This document shows positions 18,132-26,410 of a DNA stretch of 64,000 nt, one piece after another. The notes below the pieces were generated by a model. That model saw nothing but the letters and a program-made list of their open reading frames with translations, was not told where the DNA came from and searched no databases. The translations under genes were made by a program, and so were the position numbers. This stretch comes from Cronobacter universalis NCTC 9529 (GTDB lineage: Bacteria > Pseudomonadota > Gammaproteobacteria > Enterobacterales > Enterobacteriaceae). Each line of letters starts with the position of its first letter. The first letter of the stretch is position 1. The DNA lies in assembly GCF_001277175.1 (NCBI RefSeq), contig NZ_CP012257.1:992001-1056000 (forward strand), in the 5' to 3' direction.

Positions 18132-18881
18132 TCAACTGACCGGCACCGTCATGCCGCCGTCGGCCATCACCACCGCGCCGACGATAAAGCTCGCGCGCTC
18201 TGACGCCAGAAAGGCGGCCACTTCAGCAATCTCATGGGGTTCGGCGGCCCGCCCGATGGGCGCGCTCTGACCGTGCTCCGCCAGGAATTCGCGCCCGTCT
18301 TCCCGAAAGTGATTGAGGATATTGGTAACGACATCGCCCGCGCCGACGGCGTTAACGCGAATGCCGTGCGCAATGCCTTCAAGCGCGGCGGTGCGGGTGA
18401 GCTGGGCCAGCGCGCCTTTCGAGGCGGCATACGCGGCGATGCCTGGAAACGTAAAGTAAGACGCGTAAGAGGCGATGTTGACGATAGCCCCGCGGCCCTG
18501 CGTGGTCATCTGCTTCATCGCTTCGCGGGTGTGTAAAAACGCGCCCGTGACGTTCGTCGCCATCTGCCACTCCCACTCTTCGCGGCTCATCGCCCCGATG
18601 GGCTTGTACAGAATGCGCCCGGCATTATTGATAAGCACATCCAGTTTGCCGAAATGGCTGACCGCCAGTTCGACCGCGCGCTCCGCCGAGCCGTCCGCGG
18701 AAATATCCGCCACCAGCGGCACAATATTTTCCTGCGCCAGCGCATTGACCTGCGGATTAATATCTTCGGCGATAATCTTCGCGCCGCGCTGGTGAAACAG
18801 CGTCACCAGGGCTTTACCGATCCCGCTCGCCGCGCCCGTCACGATAACCACATGGTTTTCAAATTCATTCTGCATATACAT
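18132..18881 (-). CDS. Short-chain dehydrogenase/reductase
   Basis: A classical SDR of 249 residues. It has cofactor motif TGAASGIG near residue 15, NNAG near residue 88, a catalytic serine in IASYASYF, and YAASK with the catalytic Tyr and Lys. The acidic residue after beta-2 (AEDIN) suggests NAD(H) preference. The substrate is unknown. GGAG precedes the start. A second ATG two codons later is also possible. Confidence 0.87.
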   Translation of the reverse strand: MYMQNEFENHVVIVTGAASGIGKALVTLFHQRGAKIIAEDINPQVNALAQENIVPLVADISADGSAERAVELAVSHFGKLDVLINNAGRILYKPIGAMSREEWEWQMATNVTGAFLHTREAMKQMTTQGRGAIVNIASYASYFTFPGIAAYAASKGALAQLTRTAALEGIAHGIRVNAVGAGDVVTNILNHFREDGREFLAEHGQSAPIGRAAEPHEIAEVAAFLASERASFIVGAVVMADGGMTVPVS

Positions 18882-19054
18882 TGTTTTTCTCCGGCGTTGT
18901 CTGGAGCGTTAGTTATAAAAGAGGCGGGAAAAGGGGGCGTGGCGGTTTTGCTGCGACTGTTGCGATTTTGCGTTTACTTTTGCCCGACCATGACAGCGCG
19001 TGGAGAGTATGCGAAGGTAGGCGGGTTAATCATGGTTAAACACGGACAATAACA

Positions 19055-19504
19055 ATGGCAGGGAATCTCCTCATCTGGCTGATATCGTCGGCAATGCTGC
19101 TGGCCTATTTCTGGTTTGTGACGCTCAGAAAGCCGTTTAAAACGGTGCGTAAACACTTTCTTATTCTGCTCGGCGTCCATGTGGCGCTCAGTATCGCCGC
19201 CATTCAGTTAAAAAAATCGGGCCATTTTTTGCCGGCTGAATATCGCACGGCGGGGCTGTGGTTTATCAAAGGCTATATGGCGGTAATTGTGGTGTTAATG
19301 GTTAATTTTTTCGCGGCGCTGGTCGGGCGAGGCGTCGCGAAAATGGCCGGATTTCATGAAAAATATAATGCGGCGAATCTGCACCGTCAGCCGCTGCGCG
19401 CGTTTTTGCGCCATCAGTCCGCTGTCGTCTGGGGCTACCGGGTGCTGCTTCTCACGGGCGGAATCTACATGCTGTGGGCGATGTGCTTCCGGATGGGATT
19501 GTAG
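19055..19504 (+). CDS. Uncharacterised membrane protein
   Basis: A 149-residue protein with about four hydrophobic helices: residues 3-22, 36-52, 70-95 and near the C-terminus. Charged loops (KPFKTVRKHF and GFHEKYNAANLHRQPLRAF) lie between them. Codon use matches the neighbours, and the start follows AATAACA with no strong ribosome site. I do not recognise the family. It lies between the SDR and the EAL-HDOD gene without obvious operon links. Confidence 0.6.
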   Translation: MAGNLLIWLISSAMLLAYFWFVTLRKPFKTVRKHFLILLGVHVALSIAAIQLKKSGHFLPAEYRTAGLWFIKGYMAVIVVLMVNFFAALVGRGVAKMAGFHEKYNAANLHRQPLRAFLRHQSAVVWGYRVLLLTGGIYMLWAMCFRMGL

Positions 19505-19809
19505 TCTCCGGGCAGGCCCCCCTTAAATTTCGCGGGTTCGCAAGGACGTTTTTTTATGAAAGAAAAATAAAGTTTTATTACCGCTAAAAAACATCGTAGC
19601 GAAAGTAACTGATTATTTCAGCAAGTTGAATGAAAAAGCGGCGATATCGGCCGCTAACTGCGCTGACCAGAATCATTGAATAAGATAAAACTTAACCATC
19701 ATCATAATTTTTCATAAAATCCGCGTTAAAAATGTCTGCGGGCCGTGAGCTTCAGCGTAAACTGCGTTTTCGCCAGGGATGCTACGTAAATACCAGACTG
19801 GAGGTGAAT
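19505..19809. other. AT-rich intergenic region before the EAL-HDOD gene
   Basis: About 300 bases without a gene. They include a small hairpin, AGCGGC and GCCGCT around a 7-base loop at 19637-19655, and an AT-rich stretch that is probably the promoter. No named operator was recognised. Confidence 0.4.
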
Positions 19810-21027
19810 ATGTATTCCTTTATCGCCAGGCAGCCCATCTTTGACGCCGCGCTAAATACCGTCGCGTATGAGCTGCTTTATCGCAATGGATTGACCAATA
19901 CGTTTCCGCTGGTGACGGAAGAATACGCCACCAACCATCTGCTTGCGGAGCAGTTCCTCGTCACGCCGCTGCAACGCCTGGTGGGGCAACATACGTCATA
20001 TATTAATTTTCCTCATGAGATGATCGTCAACGGCCTGGCGCAAACGCTGCCGGCGGAAAAGGTGGTGATCGAAATTCACCAGAACGCGGCCCCGGAACCC
20101 GAGCTGTTAAAGATGGTGCGGGAGATGTACTACAAAGGGTTTCGTTTCGCGCTGGATAACTTCCGGCTCAGCGACGCCTGGGCGAATTTCCTGCCCTATG
20201 TCACCATTATTAAGTTCGATATTCAGGCATTGACGCCGCAGGAAGTGTCAGCTTTTATCCGCGATAATAATATCAGCCAGCGAAAATTGCTGGCGGAAAA
20301 AGTCGAAACCCGCGAGCAGTTTAACCTTTACAAAGAGATGGGGTTCCAGCGTTTCCAGGGCTATTTTTATGGCGAGCCGGAAATGATTAAGACCCGTAAG
20401 CTGCCGGAGCAGCAGATGTTTATTCTGCAACTGCTCAATGAGGTCGTGTCGGCCAACCCGGATATGCGCAAAATAGAAGAGCTAATCAGCCGCGATGTGG
20501 CGATTACGTATAAGCTGATGCGTTATGTCAATAACATTAAATATAAGATTAATCATCACGCTAATGCGGATGTGCTGCCGTTTCGCAATATTCTCTATTT
20601 CTTAGGCTTAAGCGAACTGCGCCGGTTTATCGCGATCCTGGCGGTGACGCACAGCAGCGAACCGGCGGTGACGGAGCTCTTTAACTACAGCCTCGCCTGC
20701 GGGCGATTCTGCGAAATGGCGGTGGCGCACACGGGGGCCGATATCAATGAAAACGACGCCTTTATCGCCGGGCTGTTCTCGCGGCTGGATATTATCCTCA
20801 GCGTGCCGATGGCGGTGTTAATTGAGCAGATAACCGTACCGGCGATTGTGCGCGAGGCGCTCTTAAACCGCGGCGGCACGCTCGGCGCGCTGCTGAATCT
20901 CTATGAAGGCTATGAGCAGAATCACTGGCAGGGCGTGACGCAAGGGATGAAACAGCTCAATATGAGTGAAGCGCAGGTGACAAAACTCTTCCTCGACGCG
21001 GTGGAGTGGGGTGACAGGATCATTTAA
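19810..21027 (+). CDS. EAL-HDOD signalling protein (YuxH/CdgJ type)
   Basis: This 405-residue protein combines an EAL-like domain (residues 1-200) with an HDOD domain (about 200-400). The EAL motif is replaced by YELLYR. Downstream catalytic positions are only partly kept (ALDNF, KFD, EKVET), so c-di-GMP hydrolysis is unlikely and it may be a binding or protein-interaction module. The HDOD part carries SRDVAITYKLMRYVNN. The ATG at 19810 has GGAGGTG at 6-base spacing. An upstream extension of 26 codons has none. Relatives affect motility and biofilm in vibrios (family knowledge). Confidence 0.85.
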   Translation: MYSFIARQPIFDAALNTVAYELLYRNGLTNTFPLVTEEYATNHLLAEQFLVTPLQRLVGQHTSYINFPHEMIVNGLAQTLPAEKVVIEIHQNAAPEPELLKMVREMYYKGFRFALDNFRLSDAWANFLPYVTIIKFDIQALTPQEVSAFIRDNNISQRKLLAEKVETREQFNLYKEMGFQRFQGYFYGEPEMIKTRKLPEQQMFILQLLNEVVSANPDMRKIEELISRDVAITYKLMRYVNNIKYKINHHANADVLPFRNILYFLGLSELRRFIAILAVTHSSEPAVTELFNYSLACGRFCEMAVAHTGADINENDAFIAGLFSRLDIILSVPMAVLIEQITVPAIVREALLNRGGTLGALLNLYEGYEQNHWQGVTQGMKQLNMSEAQVTKLFLDAVEWGDRII

Positions 21028-21085
21028 TACCAGCGCCGCCGCCCGATCCTGCCCGGTTGCGGCGCCAGATGTGCAACTTCCTGCA

Positions 21086-21445
21086 TTATGCCTGCGGCAC
21101 GTCCGCCAGCGAAAAGTAAACCTCAAGCCCGTGCTCGCGGGCGATCTCCACATCGCGATCGGCCCCCGAGGACGCCCCCGGCAGACGCAGCACCGCGTCG
21201 CATTTCGCCACCAGACGGTGCGCCACCGGGTATAAAAACCGCTCGCTTATCGCATCGCCGGGTTTTTCGCTGCCGGCGGCCTGGGCGAGCGGCAGCGCGA
21301 GCCATTCGCCAATTACCGGTACGTGGCCGCGTTCAAACACCGCGAGCGCCGCCTGTTCAAGACGCGCCAGGTTCTAACGCATCAGGGTTTCATCGCCGTT
21401 CGTGCCGCTGCGCCACGGGCCTGCCACCAGGATCAGTTTGCTCAT
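21086..21445 (-). pseudogene. DUF4406-like (nucleoside deoxyribosyltransferase-like) gene with in-frame amber stop
   Basis: From a well-placed ATG at 21445 (AAGGAG site upstream) the frame reads MSKLILVAGPWRSGTNGDET and on to LMR. It then hits TAG at 21374-21376 (codon 24) and continues in the same frame for about 95 codons (FERGHVPVIGEWLALPLAQA, ISERFLYPVAHRLVAKCDAV) to a normal stop at 21086. The whole reads as one about 119-residue DUF4406-type protein, related to nucleoside 2-deoxyribosyltransferases. A single CAG-to-TAG change explains it. It lies 9 bases after nudK in an operon. Possible readings are a recent pseudogene, read-through, or a sequencing error. Confidence 0.75.
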
Positions 21446-21454
21446 GTTTTCTCC

Positions 21455-22039
21455 TTAGAGTATCGCGTTCAGCGCCGCGTATTGCAGCAGCATGATGGTT
21501 TTGGCATCGACAATCTCACCGTCGCGCACCGCGCGCAGCGCGTCATCAATGGGCATTTTGACCACCTCAATATCCTCGCCTTCTTCCGCGACGCCGCCGC
21601 CCGCGCCGCTTCGCCGCGCCGGATCGTATTCGCCAGTGAAGAAATAGAGTTTTTCCGTGACCGAGCCGGGGCTCATATAGGCTTCAAACACTTTTTCGAC
21701 GTTATCCACCAGATAGCCGGTCTCTTCTTCGGCTTCGGCGCGGATGCGCGTTTCGGGATCGGCTTCATCCAGCAGGCCCGCCGCCGTTTCGGTCAGTAAG
21801 CCGTCGTAGCCGTTGAGGAAAACCGGCAGGCGAAACTGGCGGGTGAGAATGACGCAGCGCTCGGCGCGGTTATAGAGCAGGATGGTCGCGCCGTTGCCGC
21901 GGTCGTAGGCTTCGCGGCTCTGCCGCTGCCACTGGCCGTCGCGGCGCTGGTAATCAAACGTGTATTTCTTTAGCAGATACCAGTCGTCAGACAGGGTTTG
22001 CGTTTCAACAATGCGTACTTTTTCACGAACAGATGGCAT
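21455..22039 (-). CDS. nudK: GDP-mannose pyrophosphatase NudK
   Basis: A Nudix hydrolase of 194 residues that splits GDP-mannose to GMP and mannose-1-phosphate. The Nudix box (GLLDEADPETRIRAEAEEETGY) lies at about residues 85-106, and the family's MSPGSVTEKLYFFTGEYDP segment follows. The start at 22039 (MPSVREKVRIVETQTLSDDW) matches the E. coli N-terminus. The longer frame adds 32 residues unlike the family. It is divergent from a DeoR gene and heads a short operon with a broken DUF4406 gene. Confidence 0.9.
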   Translation of the reverse strand: MPSVREKVRIVETQTLSDDWYLLKKYTFDYQRRDGQWQRQSREAYDRGNGATILLYNRAERCVILTRQFRLPVFLNGYDGLLTETAAGLLDEADPETRIRAEAEEETGYLVDNVEKVFEAYMSPGSVTEKLYFFTGEYDPARRSGAGGGVAEEGEDIEVVKMPIDDALRAVRDGEIVDAKTIMLLQYAALNAIL

Positions 22040-22122
22040 GATGACGTCTCCACAGGTAGAATTGGCAACATAACGTGCATATTCGTGCATGGTCAAGAAA
22101 ATTCGCGCAAAAGGAAACCGGC

Positions 22123-22878
22123 ATGCTGACGTCACAACGTAAGAAGCTCATTCTGGAAAAGCTGGCGGCGGAAGGGCAGGTGCAGTCCCGCGCGCTCAGC
22201 GAGTGGTTTAACGTTTCCGAAGATACGATCCGGCGCGACTTGCGCGAGCTTTCGGCCGAAGGCCGCCTGCAGCGGGTTCACGGCGGGGCGCTGCCCGCTT
22301 CGGCGGCGGTGGTGGATTACGCCGGGCGCAGCCAGCTCTCCATCGACTCCAAGCGGGCGGTCGCGCGCCGCGCCGCCGCGCTGATTGAACCGGGGCAGAT
22401 CGTGATGCTCGACGGCGGCACCACGACGGGCGAACTGGTGAAATGCCTGTCGCCGGACCTCGCCATTACGGTGATCACCCACAGCCCCGGCATTGCATTA
22501 CAACTGGTAGAGCATCCGCGCATTGAGGTGATCCTCATCGGCGGACGGCTGTTTAAACATTCGATCGTCTCGGTGGGGGCGGCGGCCATTGAAGCCATGA
22601 GCCATCTGCGCGCCGACCTGTTCTTTCTGGGCGTCACCGGCGTGCACGCCGAAGCGGGTCTCAGCACCGGCGATTACGAAGAGGCGTGCGTGAAGCGCGC
22701 GCTGGCCTCGCGCGCGGCGGAAACCGTAGTGATGGCGTCGCGGGAAAAGCTCAACGCCGCCTCGGCGTTTTGTATTGGCGATATGTCGCTGGTGAACACG
22801 CTGGTTGTCGAGGGCGATACCGCTGACAGCCTGCTCGCGCCTTTTGAAAACCTGGGCGTGACGGTTGTCAGAGCGTAG
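22123..22878 (+). CDS. DeoR-family transcriptional regulator
   Basis: A 251-residue DeoR/GlpR-type repressor. The N-terminal helix-turn-helix contains the family signature (VSEDTIRRDLRELSAEGRLQRVHGGA, residues about 30-55). The C-terminal part is the DeoRC sugar-phosphate sensor domain (LDGGTTTGELVKCL). The ATG at 22123 follows AAAGGAAA. The upstream frame overlaps the nudK leader and is not needed. Its target genes are not evident here. Confidence 0.88.
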   Translation: MLTSQRKKLILEKLAAEGQVQSRALSEWFNVSEDTIRRDLRELSAEGRLQRVHGGALPASAAVVDYAGRSQLSIDSKRAVARRAAALIEPGQIVMLDGGTTTGELVKCLSPDLAITVITHSPGIALQLVEHPRIEVILIGGRLFKHSIVSVGAAAIEAMSHLRADLFFLGVTGVHAEAGLSTGDYEEACVKRALASRAAETVVMASREKLNAASAFCIGDMSLVNTLVVEGDTADSLLAPFENLGVTVVRA

Positions 22879-22995
22879 CCCGCCGGTGGCACCAGAACGA
22901 ACCCGACGGAAACTGCGCATGATCGGCCAAAGCTGTCTATCCTGAGAATACGAGCGTATTAAAACGGTTATGCGGATAATTTCAGGAGGGGCAGT

Positions 22996-23163
22996 ATGAA
23001 GTTTTTCTATTTCATTTCGCTTATCGCCGCGGCCAGTTATCTGTTTGCCTTTTTGCCGAGAGCGAAAAGCGACCGGGAGCCGCTCGCGTACTGGGGCTGC
23101 TGGATTTATCTGGGCGCTTCTGCGATCTACTGGGGGATTTACGGAATAAGGCATTATTTTTAA
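22996..23163 (+). CDS. Small membrane protein, 55 residues
   Basis: A very good AGGAGGGG site is followed at proper spacing by an ATG and 55 codons. The protein has two short hydrophobic helices (FYFISLIAAASYLFAFLP and WGCWIYLGASAIYWGIYGI) separated by a charged turn (RAKSDREPL). It is aromatic-rich, ends in RHYF, and stands alone. I do not recognise the family. The ribosome site and the hairpin-like topology make it a credible small protein missed by size cut-offs. Confidence 0.6.
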   Translation: MKFFYFISLIAAASYLFAFLPRAKSDREPLAYWGCWIYLGASAIYWGIYGIRHYF

Positions 23164-23770
23164 TCACGATAAACATTCGCCGGGAAATAATACCCGGCGT
23201 TTAGCAATATTGCCCTTAAAAAGTAAATGGCGAGGGTAATAATCCTAAAGCGTTTAATTTTACTCCTCTTCATAATTCCATCGCATTCTTTACAAAAATA
23301 CGCTATCTTTCCGCGCGCAAAAGCCTCAATCTGACGCTTAGCGTCATCGCCGTGGATGAAGCCGCCCGGATAAACGCCGGGGCATGTTAAAAAGTTGTTT
23401 TAAATACAAGGCGATGCGAGATTCCGGCCGCAGAATAACCTGATGACTGGATCAAATTTCTGTTAATTAAGGTTGTTATCATTAGCGGGTTAATATTTTT
23501 AACGACGGCACGCCGTCGCCGTTATCGTCAGGAAGTGTGGAGTAATACAACGGAATGTTTCAGGATTCATGAAAAGGCCATTTTTTATTCACATTCTGAC
23601 ATTACTGTAATTCAAACCGGGAGCGTCGCTCGCCCCCCTCTATTTTCTTCTTCACCGTTTTTATTACGTAGCAGGAAGGCAGTATCCCTGCTGAATGATT
23701 GTCTGTCTGGTTTGTACCGCTTACGGAACGGCTTCTTTATGCGATACATCTCTGTGCATAAAGGGGCTTT
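23164..23770. other. Long intergenic region before lpxP, possible long 5' leader
   Basis: About 600 bases without a convincing gene. Two small hairpins are visible: TGACGC/GCGTCA at 23332-23346 and CGACGG/CCGTCG near 23502-23517. E. coli lpxP is cold-induced, so a long structured leader would fit. No specific cold-shock box was identified. A 79-codon frame at 23535-23774 lacks supporting features. Confidence 0.4.
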
Positions 23771-24694
23771 ATGAATAACGTCATGCCTTTTTCCCGGGCG
23801 CTGCTGCACCCACGTTACTGGTTTACCTGGCTGGGTCTCGGCCTGCTGTGGCTGCTGGTGCAGATGCCGCATCCGCTGCTGATGCGCCTCGGCGCGTTTC
23901 TCGGCCGCAATTCGCGCCGCTTCCTGAAGCGCCGTGAAAAAATCCTGCGCCGTAACCTTGAACTCTGCTTCCCGCACTTCAGCGACGCGCAAAAAGAGCA
24001 GCTGATTCAGGAAAATTTCCTGTCGCTCGGCATGGCGCTGCTGGAAACCGGCATGGCCTGGTTCTGGTCAGATGCGCGCATTAAAAAATGGTTTAACGTC
24101 GAAGGGCTGCATCACCTGCATCAGGCGAGCGCGCAGCAGCGCGGCGTTATTGTGATTGGCGTGCATTTTATGTCGCTGGAGCTCGGCGGGCGAGTGATGG
24201 GGCTGTGTAAGCCGATGATGGCGATGTACCGCCCGCACAACAATAAAGCGATGGAGTGGGCACAGACCAAAGGGCGCATGCGCTCCAATAAAGCGATGAT
24301 TGACCGTAAAGATCTCAAAGGCATGGTCAATGCGCTGAAGCAGGGCGAAGCGGTCTGGTTTGCGCCGGACCAGGATTACGGCCCGCGCGGCAGCACCTTC
24401 GCGCCGCTGTTTGCGGTGAACGACGCCGCCACCACGCGCGGTACGTATGTGCTCTCACGCCTGAGCAACGCGGCGATGCTGACCATCGTGATGATCCGCA
24501 ACCCTGACGCCAGCGGCTATAAGCTGATTATTCAGCCGGAGCTCCAGGGCTACCCGCGTGAAGACGAGGCTGCCGCCGCGTGCTACATGAACAAAGTGAT
24601 CGAGCGTGAAATCCTGCGCGCGCCGGAGCAGTATCTCTGGATCCACCGCCGCTTTAAAACCCGCCCGGCGGGCGAAGCGTCGCTCTATACCTGA
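23771..24694 (+). CDS. lpxP: Lipid A palmitoleoyltransferase LpxP
   Basis: An inner-membrane acyltransferase of 307 residues that adds palmitoleate to Kdo2-lipid IVA at low temperature in place of laurate. The segments GVHFMSLELGGRVMGLC and EAVWFAPDQDYG match LpxP better than LpxL (the HX4E catalytic motif lies in the first). The N-terminus has the usual membrane anchor (YWFTWLGLGLLWLLVQMP), and LWIHRRFKTRP lies near the end. It is transcribed alone and ends at a terminator. Confidence 0.93.
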   Translation: MNNVMPFSRALLHPRYWFTWLGLGLLWLLVQMPHPLLMRLGAFLGRNSRRFLKRREKILRRNLELCFPHFSDAQKEQLIQENFLSLGMALLETGMAWFWSDARIKKWFNVEGLHHLHQASAQQRGVIVIGVHFMSLELGGRVMGLCKPMMAMYRPHNNKAMEWAQTKGRMRSNKAMIDRKDLKGMVNALKQGEAVWFAPDQDYGPRGSTFAPLFAVNDAATTRGTYVLSRLSNAAMLTIVMIRNPDASGYKLIIQPELQGYPREDEAAAACYMNKVIEREILRAPEQYLWIHRRFKTRPAGEASLYT

Positions 24695-24710
24695 TACGCG
24701 TTCTCACAGA

Positions 24711-24739
24711 AAGCCCTGCTCAGCGCGGGGCTTTTTTTT
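24711..24739 (+). terminator. Terminator of lpxP
   Basis: AAGCCC/GGGCTT with an imperfect inner stem is followed by eight T, 16 bases after the stop codon. Confidence 0.88.
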
Positions 24740-24828
24740 GCGCCGCTTTAGGGGATCGTGCGGCAGCTTTTGAAAAAGCGCGCGGATTGTGGGTTAATAA
24801 CATTTTGTTTACATTCGGAGCTGCCGCG

Positions 24829-25857
24829 ATGGCCGGGACCGCCGCCCCCTTTTCGTTTCGCGAAACTATGCATCTGCGCGCGCAGGAAAAAGCGCTGCGC
24901 CTTGATGCAGACCAGACGCGGCTCATCAGTGAACTGGAAAGCCTCGCCGCGCCGCTGCTGGCGGGACGCGCGCGCTTCGCCGGGCTCTATGTCTGGGGCA
25001 GGCCGGGGCGCGGCAAAAGTTTTATCGTCGATAATTTCTTTGCCTCGCTGCCGCTGGCGGCGAAAAAGCGCGCCCACTTTCATGACTTTTTCCGCGAGCT
25101 GCATCGGCGCATGGTGGATAAACCGCTGGAGCAGGCATTGCGCGGGCAGCTGGGCGACGCGCGGCTGCTCTGCTTTGACGAATTCCATCTGCACGATCCG
25201 GGTGATGCGATGCTCGCGAAAAAGCTGTTAGAGGTGGCGCAGGCGATGAATATTACGCTGATCCTGACCTCCAACTATTCGCCGCGCGAGCTGCTAGCGC
25301 ATCCGCTCTACCATGAGCTGTTTGTGCCGTCTATCGCGCTTATCGAGCGAGAGATGACAATTTTCGCGCTCAACGGCGAGCGCGACTATCGCCTTGACGC
25401 CGGGAGCGACGCCGGACGGTTCAGCGAGGGCGCGTGGCTGCGGCCCGGCACGCCTGAACAGCGTGACGCGCTCGGGCTTGCCGTGGCGCACGGCAACTTT
25501 GTGGTCACTGCCGGTTATCACACTTTTCATGCCGCGTCGCCGCCAGACGCGGTGCTGCATTTTACCTTTGCCGGAATATGTGAAGCACCGACGGCAGTCA
25601 TGGATTATTTAACGCTGTGTGAAACCTATTCCTGCTGGTTTATTGATAATGTTCCGCTGCTCGCGCGCGTCAGCCCCGCGGCGGCGCAGCGGTTTATTAA
25701 TCTTATTGATGTGCTTTATGATAAACAGCGCCAGTTATTTATTTCGAGCTCGTATTCGGTGGCGGAAATTATTCACGGTGTGGCGCTGGATGATATCGGG
25801 CGTACTGCCAGTCGGCTGGCGCAATTACCGGTAATACAAAATCCTGTTACGGGTTAA
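24829..25857 (+). CDS. AFG1/ZapE-family ATPase
   Basis: A 342-residue P-loop ATPase. Walker A is WGRPGRGKSF at about residue 60, Walker B is LLCFDEFHLHDPGDAM, and the sensor-like segment is LTSNYSPREL. These match the AFG1/ZapE family. ZapE is a division-linked ATPase in E. coli encoded elsewhere (near rplM), so this looks like an additional, more diverged member. The ATG at 24829 has GGAG at 8 bases. The longer frame begins with TTG. It stands alone, next to the hok locus. Confidence 0.8.
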   Translation: MAGTAAPFSFRETMHLRAQEKALRLDADQTRLISELESLAAPLLAGRARFAGLYVWGRPGRGKSFIVDNFFASLPLAAKKRAHFHDFFRELHRRMVDKPLEQALRGQLGDARLLCFDEFHLHDPGDAMLAKKLLEVAQAMNITLILTSNYSPRELLAHPLYHELFVPSIALIEREMTIFALNGERDYRLDAGSDAGRFSEGAWLRPGTPEQRDALGLAVAHGNFVVTAGYHTFHAASPPDAVLHFTFAGICEAPTAVMDYLTLCETYSCWFIDNVPLLARVSPAAAQRFINLIDVLYDKQRQLFISSSYSVAEIIHGVALDDIGRTASRLAQLPVIQNPVTG

Positions 25858-25890
25858 TATCATTGCCCTGCGCCGAAGTATAATAAAATC

Positions 25891-25902
25891 GGGTGCCTGA
25901 GG
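25891..25902 (-). repeat. 3' fold-back (fbi-like) element of the hok mRNA
   Basis: The 12 bases GGGTGCCTGAGG (plus strand) are the exact reverse complement of 26240-26251, at the 5' end of the hok transcript. Perfect pairing of mRNA ends is the hallmark of the fbi-tac interaction in hok/sok systems. Confidence 0.7.
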
Positions 25903-25952
25903 AGCATAAAACCGCCAGTCAAATCGCGGGGATTGCTCCCCGCGTCAGACGC

Positions 25953-26105
25953 TTACTCTCTGGATTTACAAGCCAGTGAAGCGACAACCTCCATACTCGC
26001 GCCCCGCAAGCGCAGCTCGCAAAGCGTTTCCCGTGAAAGGGTGGTGAACACTAATACCGTCACACAAACAATAATAATGCACCAGATAAAAGTATTGTCC
26101 TTCAT
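25953..26105 (-). CDS. hok: Hok/Gef-family type I toxin
   Basis: A 50-residue small membrane toxin, too short for usual gene calls. It has an N-terminal KDNT, a single membrane helix (FIWCIIIVCVTVLVFTTL), then SRETLCELRLR and EVVASLACKS. This matches the Hok pattern, which has a Trp-Cys near the N-terminus, a conserved Leu-Cys-Glu after the helix and a Glu-Val block near the end. Hok proteins depolarise the inner membrane. The ribosome site AAGGAGAA is at 26112-26120 on the minus strand. Expression is expected to depend on the overlapping mok frame and to be blocked by sok RNA. All parts of the locus are present. Confidence 0.85.
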   Translation of the reverse strand: MKDNTFIWCIIIVCVTVLVFTTLSRETLCELRLRGASMEVVASLACKSRE

Positions 26106-26163
26106 AGCCATTCTCCTTGCCGTCAGGCGAGTAAGAGGCTAACATATGAACTGTCGGGTTCAT
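25966..26163 (-). CDS. mok: mok-like translation-coupling ORF overlapping hok
   Basis: A 65-codon frame starts 58 bases before hok, spans the hok ribosome site and overlaps most of hok in another frame. In known hok systems, ribosomes translating mok open the hok site, so the product itself need not be functional. Its start codon and a GAGG ribosome site lie inside the region covered by the opposing sok RNA. Confidence 0.65.
   Translation of the reverse strand: MNPTVHMLASYSPDGKENGYEGQYFYLVHYYCLCDGISVHHPFTGNALRAALAGREYGGCRFTGL
26117..26145 (+). promoter_or_regulatory. Predicted sok promoter
   Basis: TTGCCG and TAACAT are spaced by 17 bases, reading against hok/mok. Transcription would begin near 26152. 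Confidence 0.55.
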
Positions 26164-26203
26164 GTGTCGGCCTCGGGTTAAGTAATTAACTCGGGGCCTT
26201 CAT
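26152..26203 (+). ncRNA. sok: Predicted sok antisense antitoxin RNA
   Basis: About 52 bases transcribed opposite to hok/mok. It covers the mok start codon and ribosome site with full complementarity and ends in a 13-bp hairpin (26169-26198; arms beginning GGCCTCGGG and ending CGGGGCC, with two G-U pairs) followed by TTCATCTTT. The size, position and end hairpin match the Sok RNA of known systems. The start is predicted from the promoter. Confidence 0.7.
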
Positions 26204-26222
26204 CTTTCCGGAACCTGCATAA

Positions 26223-26251
26223 TGCCTGAAACCAGAAAGCCTCAGGCACCC
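26223..26251 (-). promoter_or_regulatory. tac-like 5' hairpin of the hok mRNA
   Basis: TGCCTGA (26223-26229) and TCAGGCA (26242-26248) form a hairpin at the 5' end of the hok mRNA. The bases 26240-26251 can pair instead with the mRNA 3' end (25891-25902). This matches the tac stem that controls folding and activation of hok mRNAs. Confidence 0.6.
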
Positions 26252-26258
26252 GCCGCGA

Positions 26259-26264
26259 ATAATA
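26259..26264 (-). promoter_or_regulatory. Predicted -10 element of the hok promoter
   Basis: TATTAT on the minus strand, about 8 bases before the inferred mRNA start near 26251. The -35 element is weak. Confidence 0.45.
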
Positions 26265-26410
26265 CGCCTCTTTTACCTCCGTAAAATCCTTTGTTTTTCT
26301 TATTCCATTAAAATGAGCCGGAGTGAATATTCACTTCTTTCTGGCGCGCCGACTATTCCCGTTACCGCTTCCCGTTATTCTTTTTCTTATTTATACCGTC
26401 GGGAATGGTG

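Noticed and set aside
23535..23774. A 79-codon frame ending at the lpxP start
   Set aside because: No convincing ribosome site, no recognised pattern, and Ser/Leu/Arg-rich content. It could be a leader peptide, but nothing supports it.
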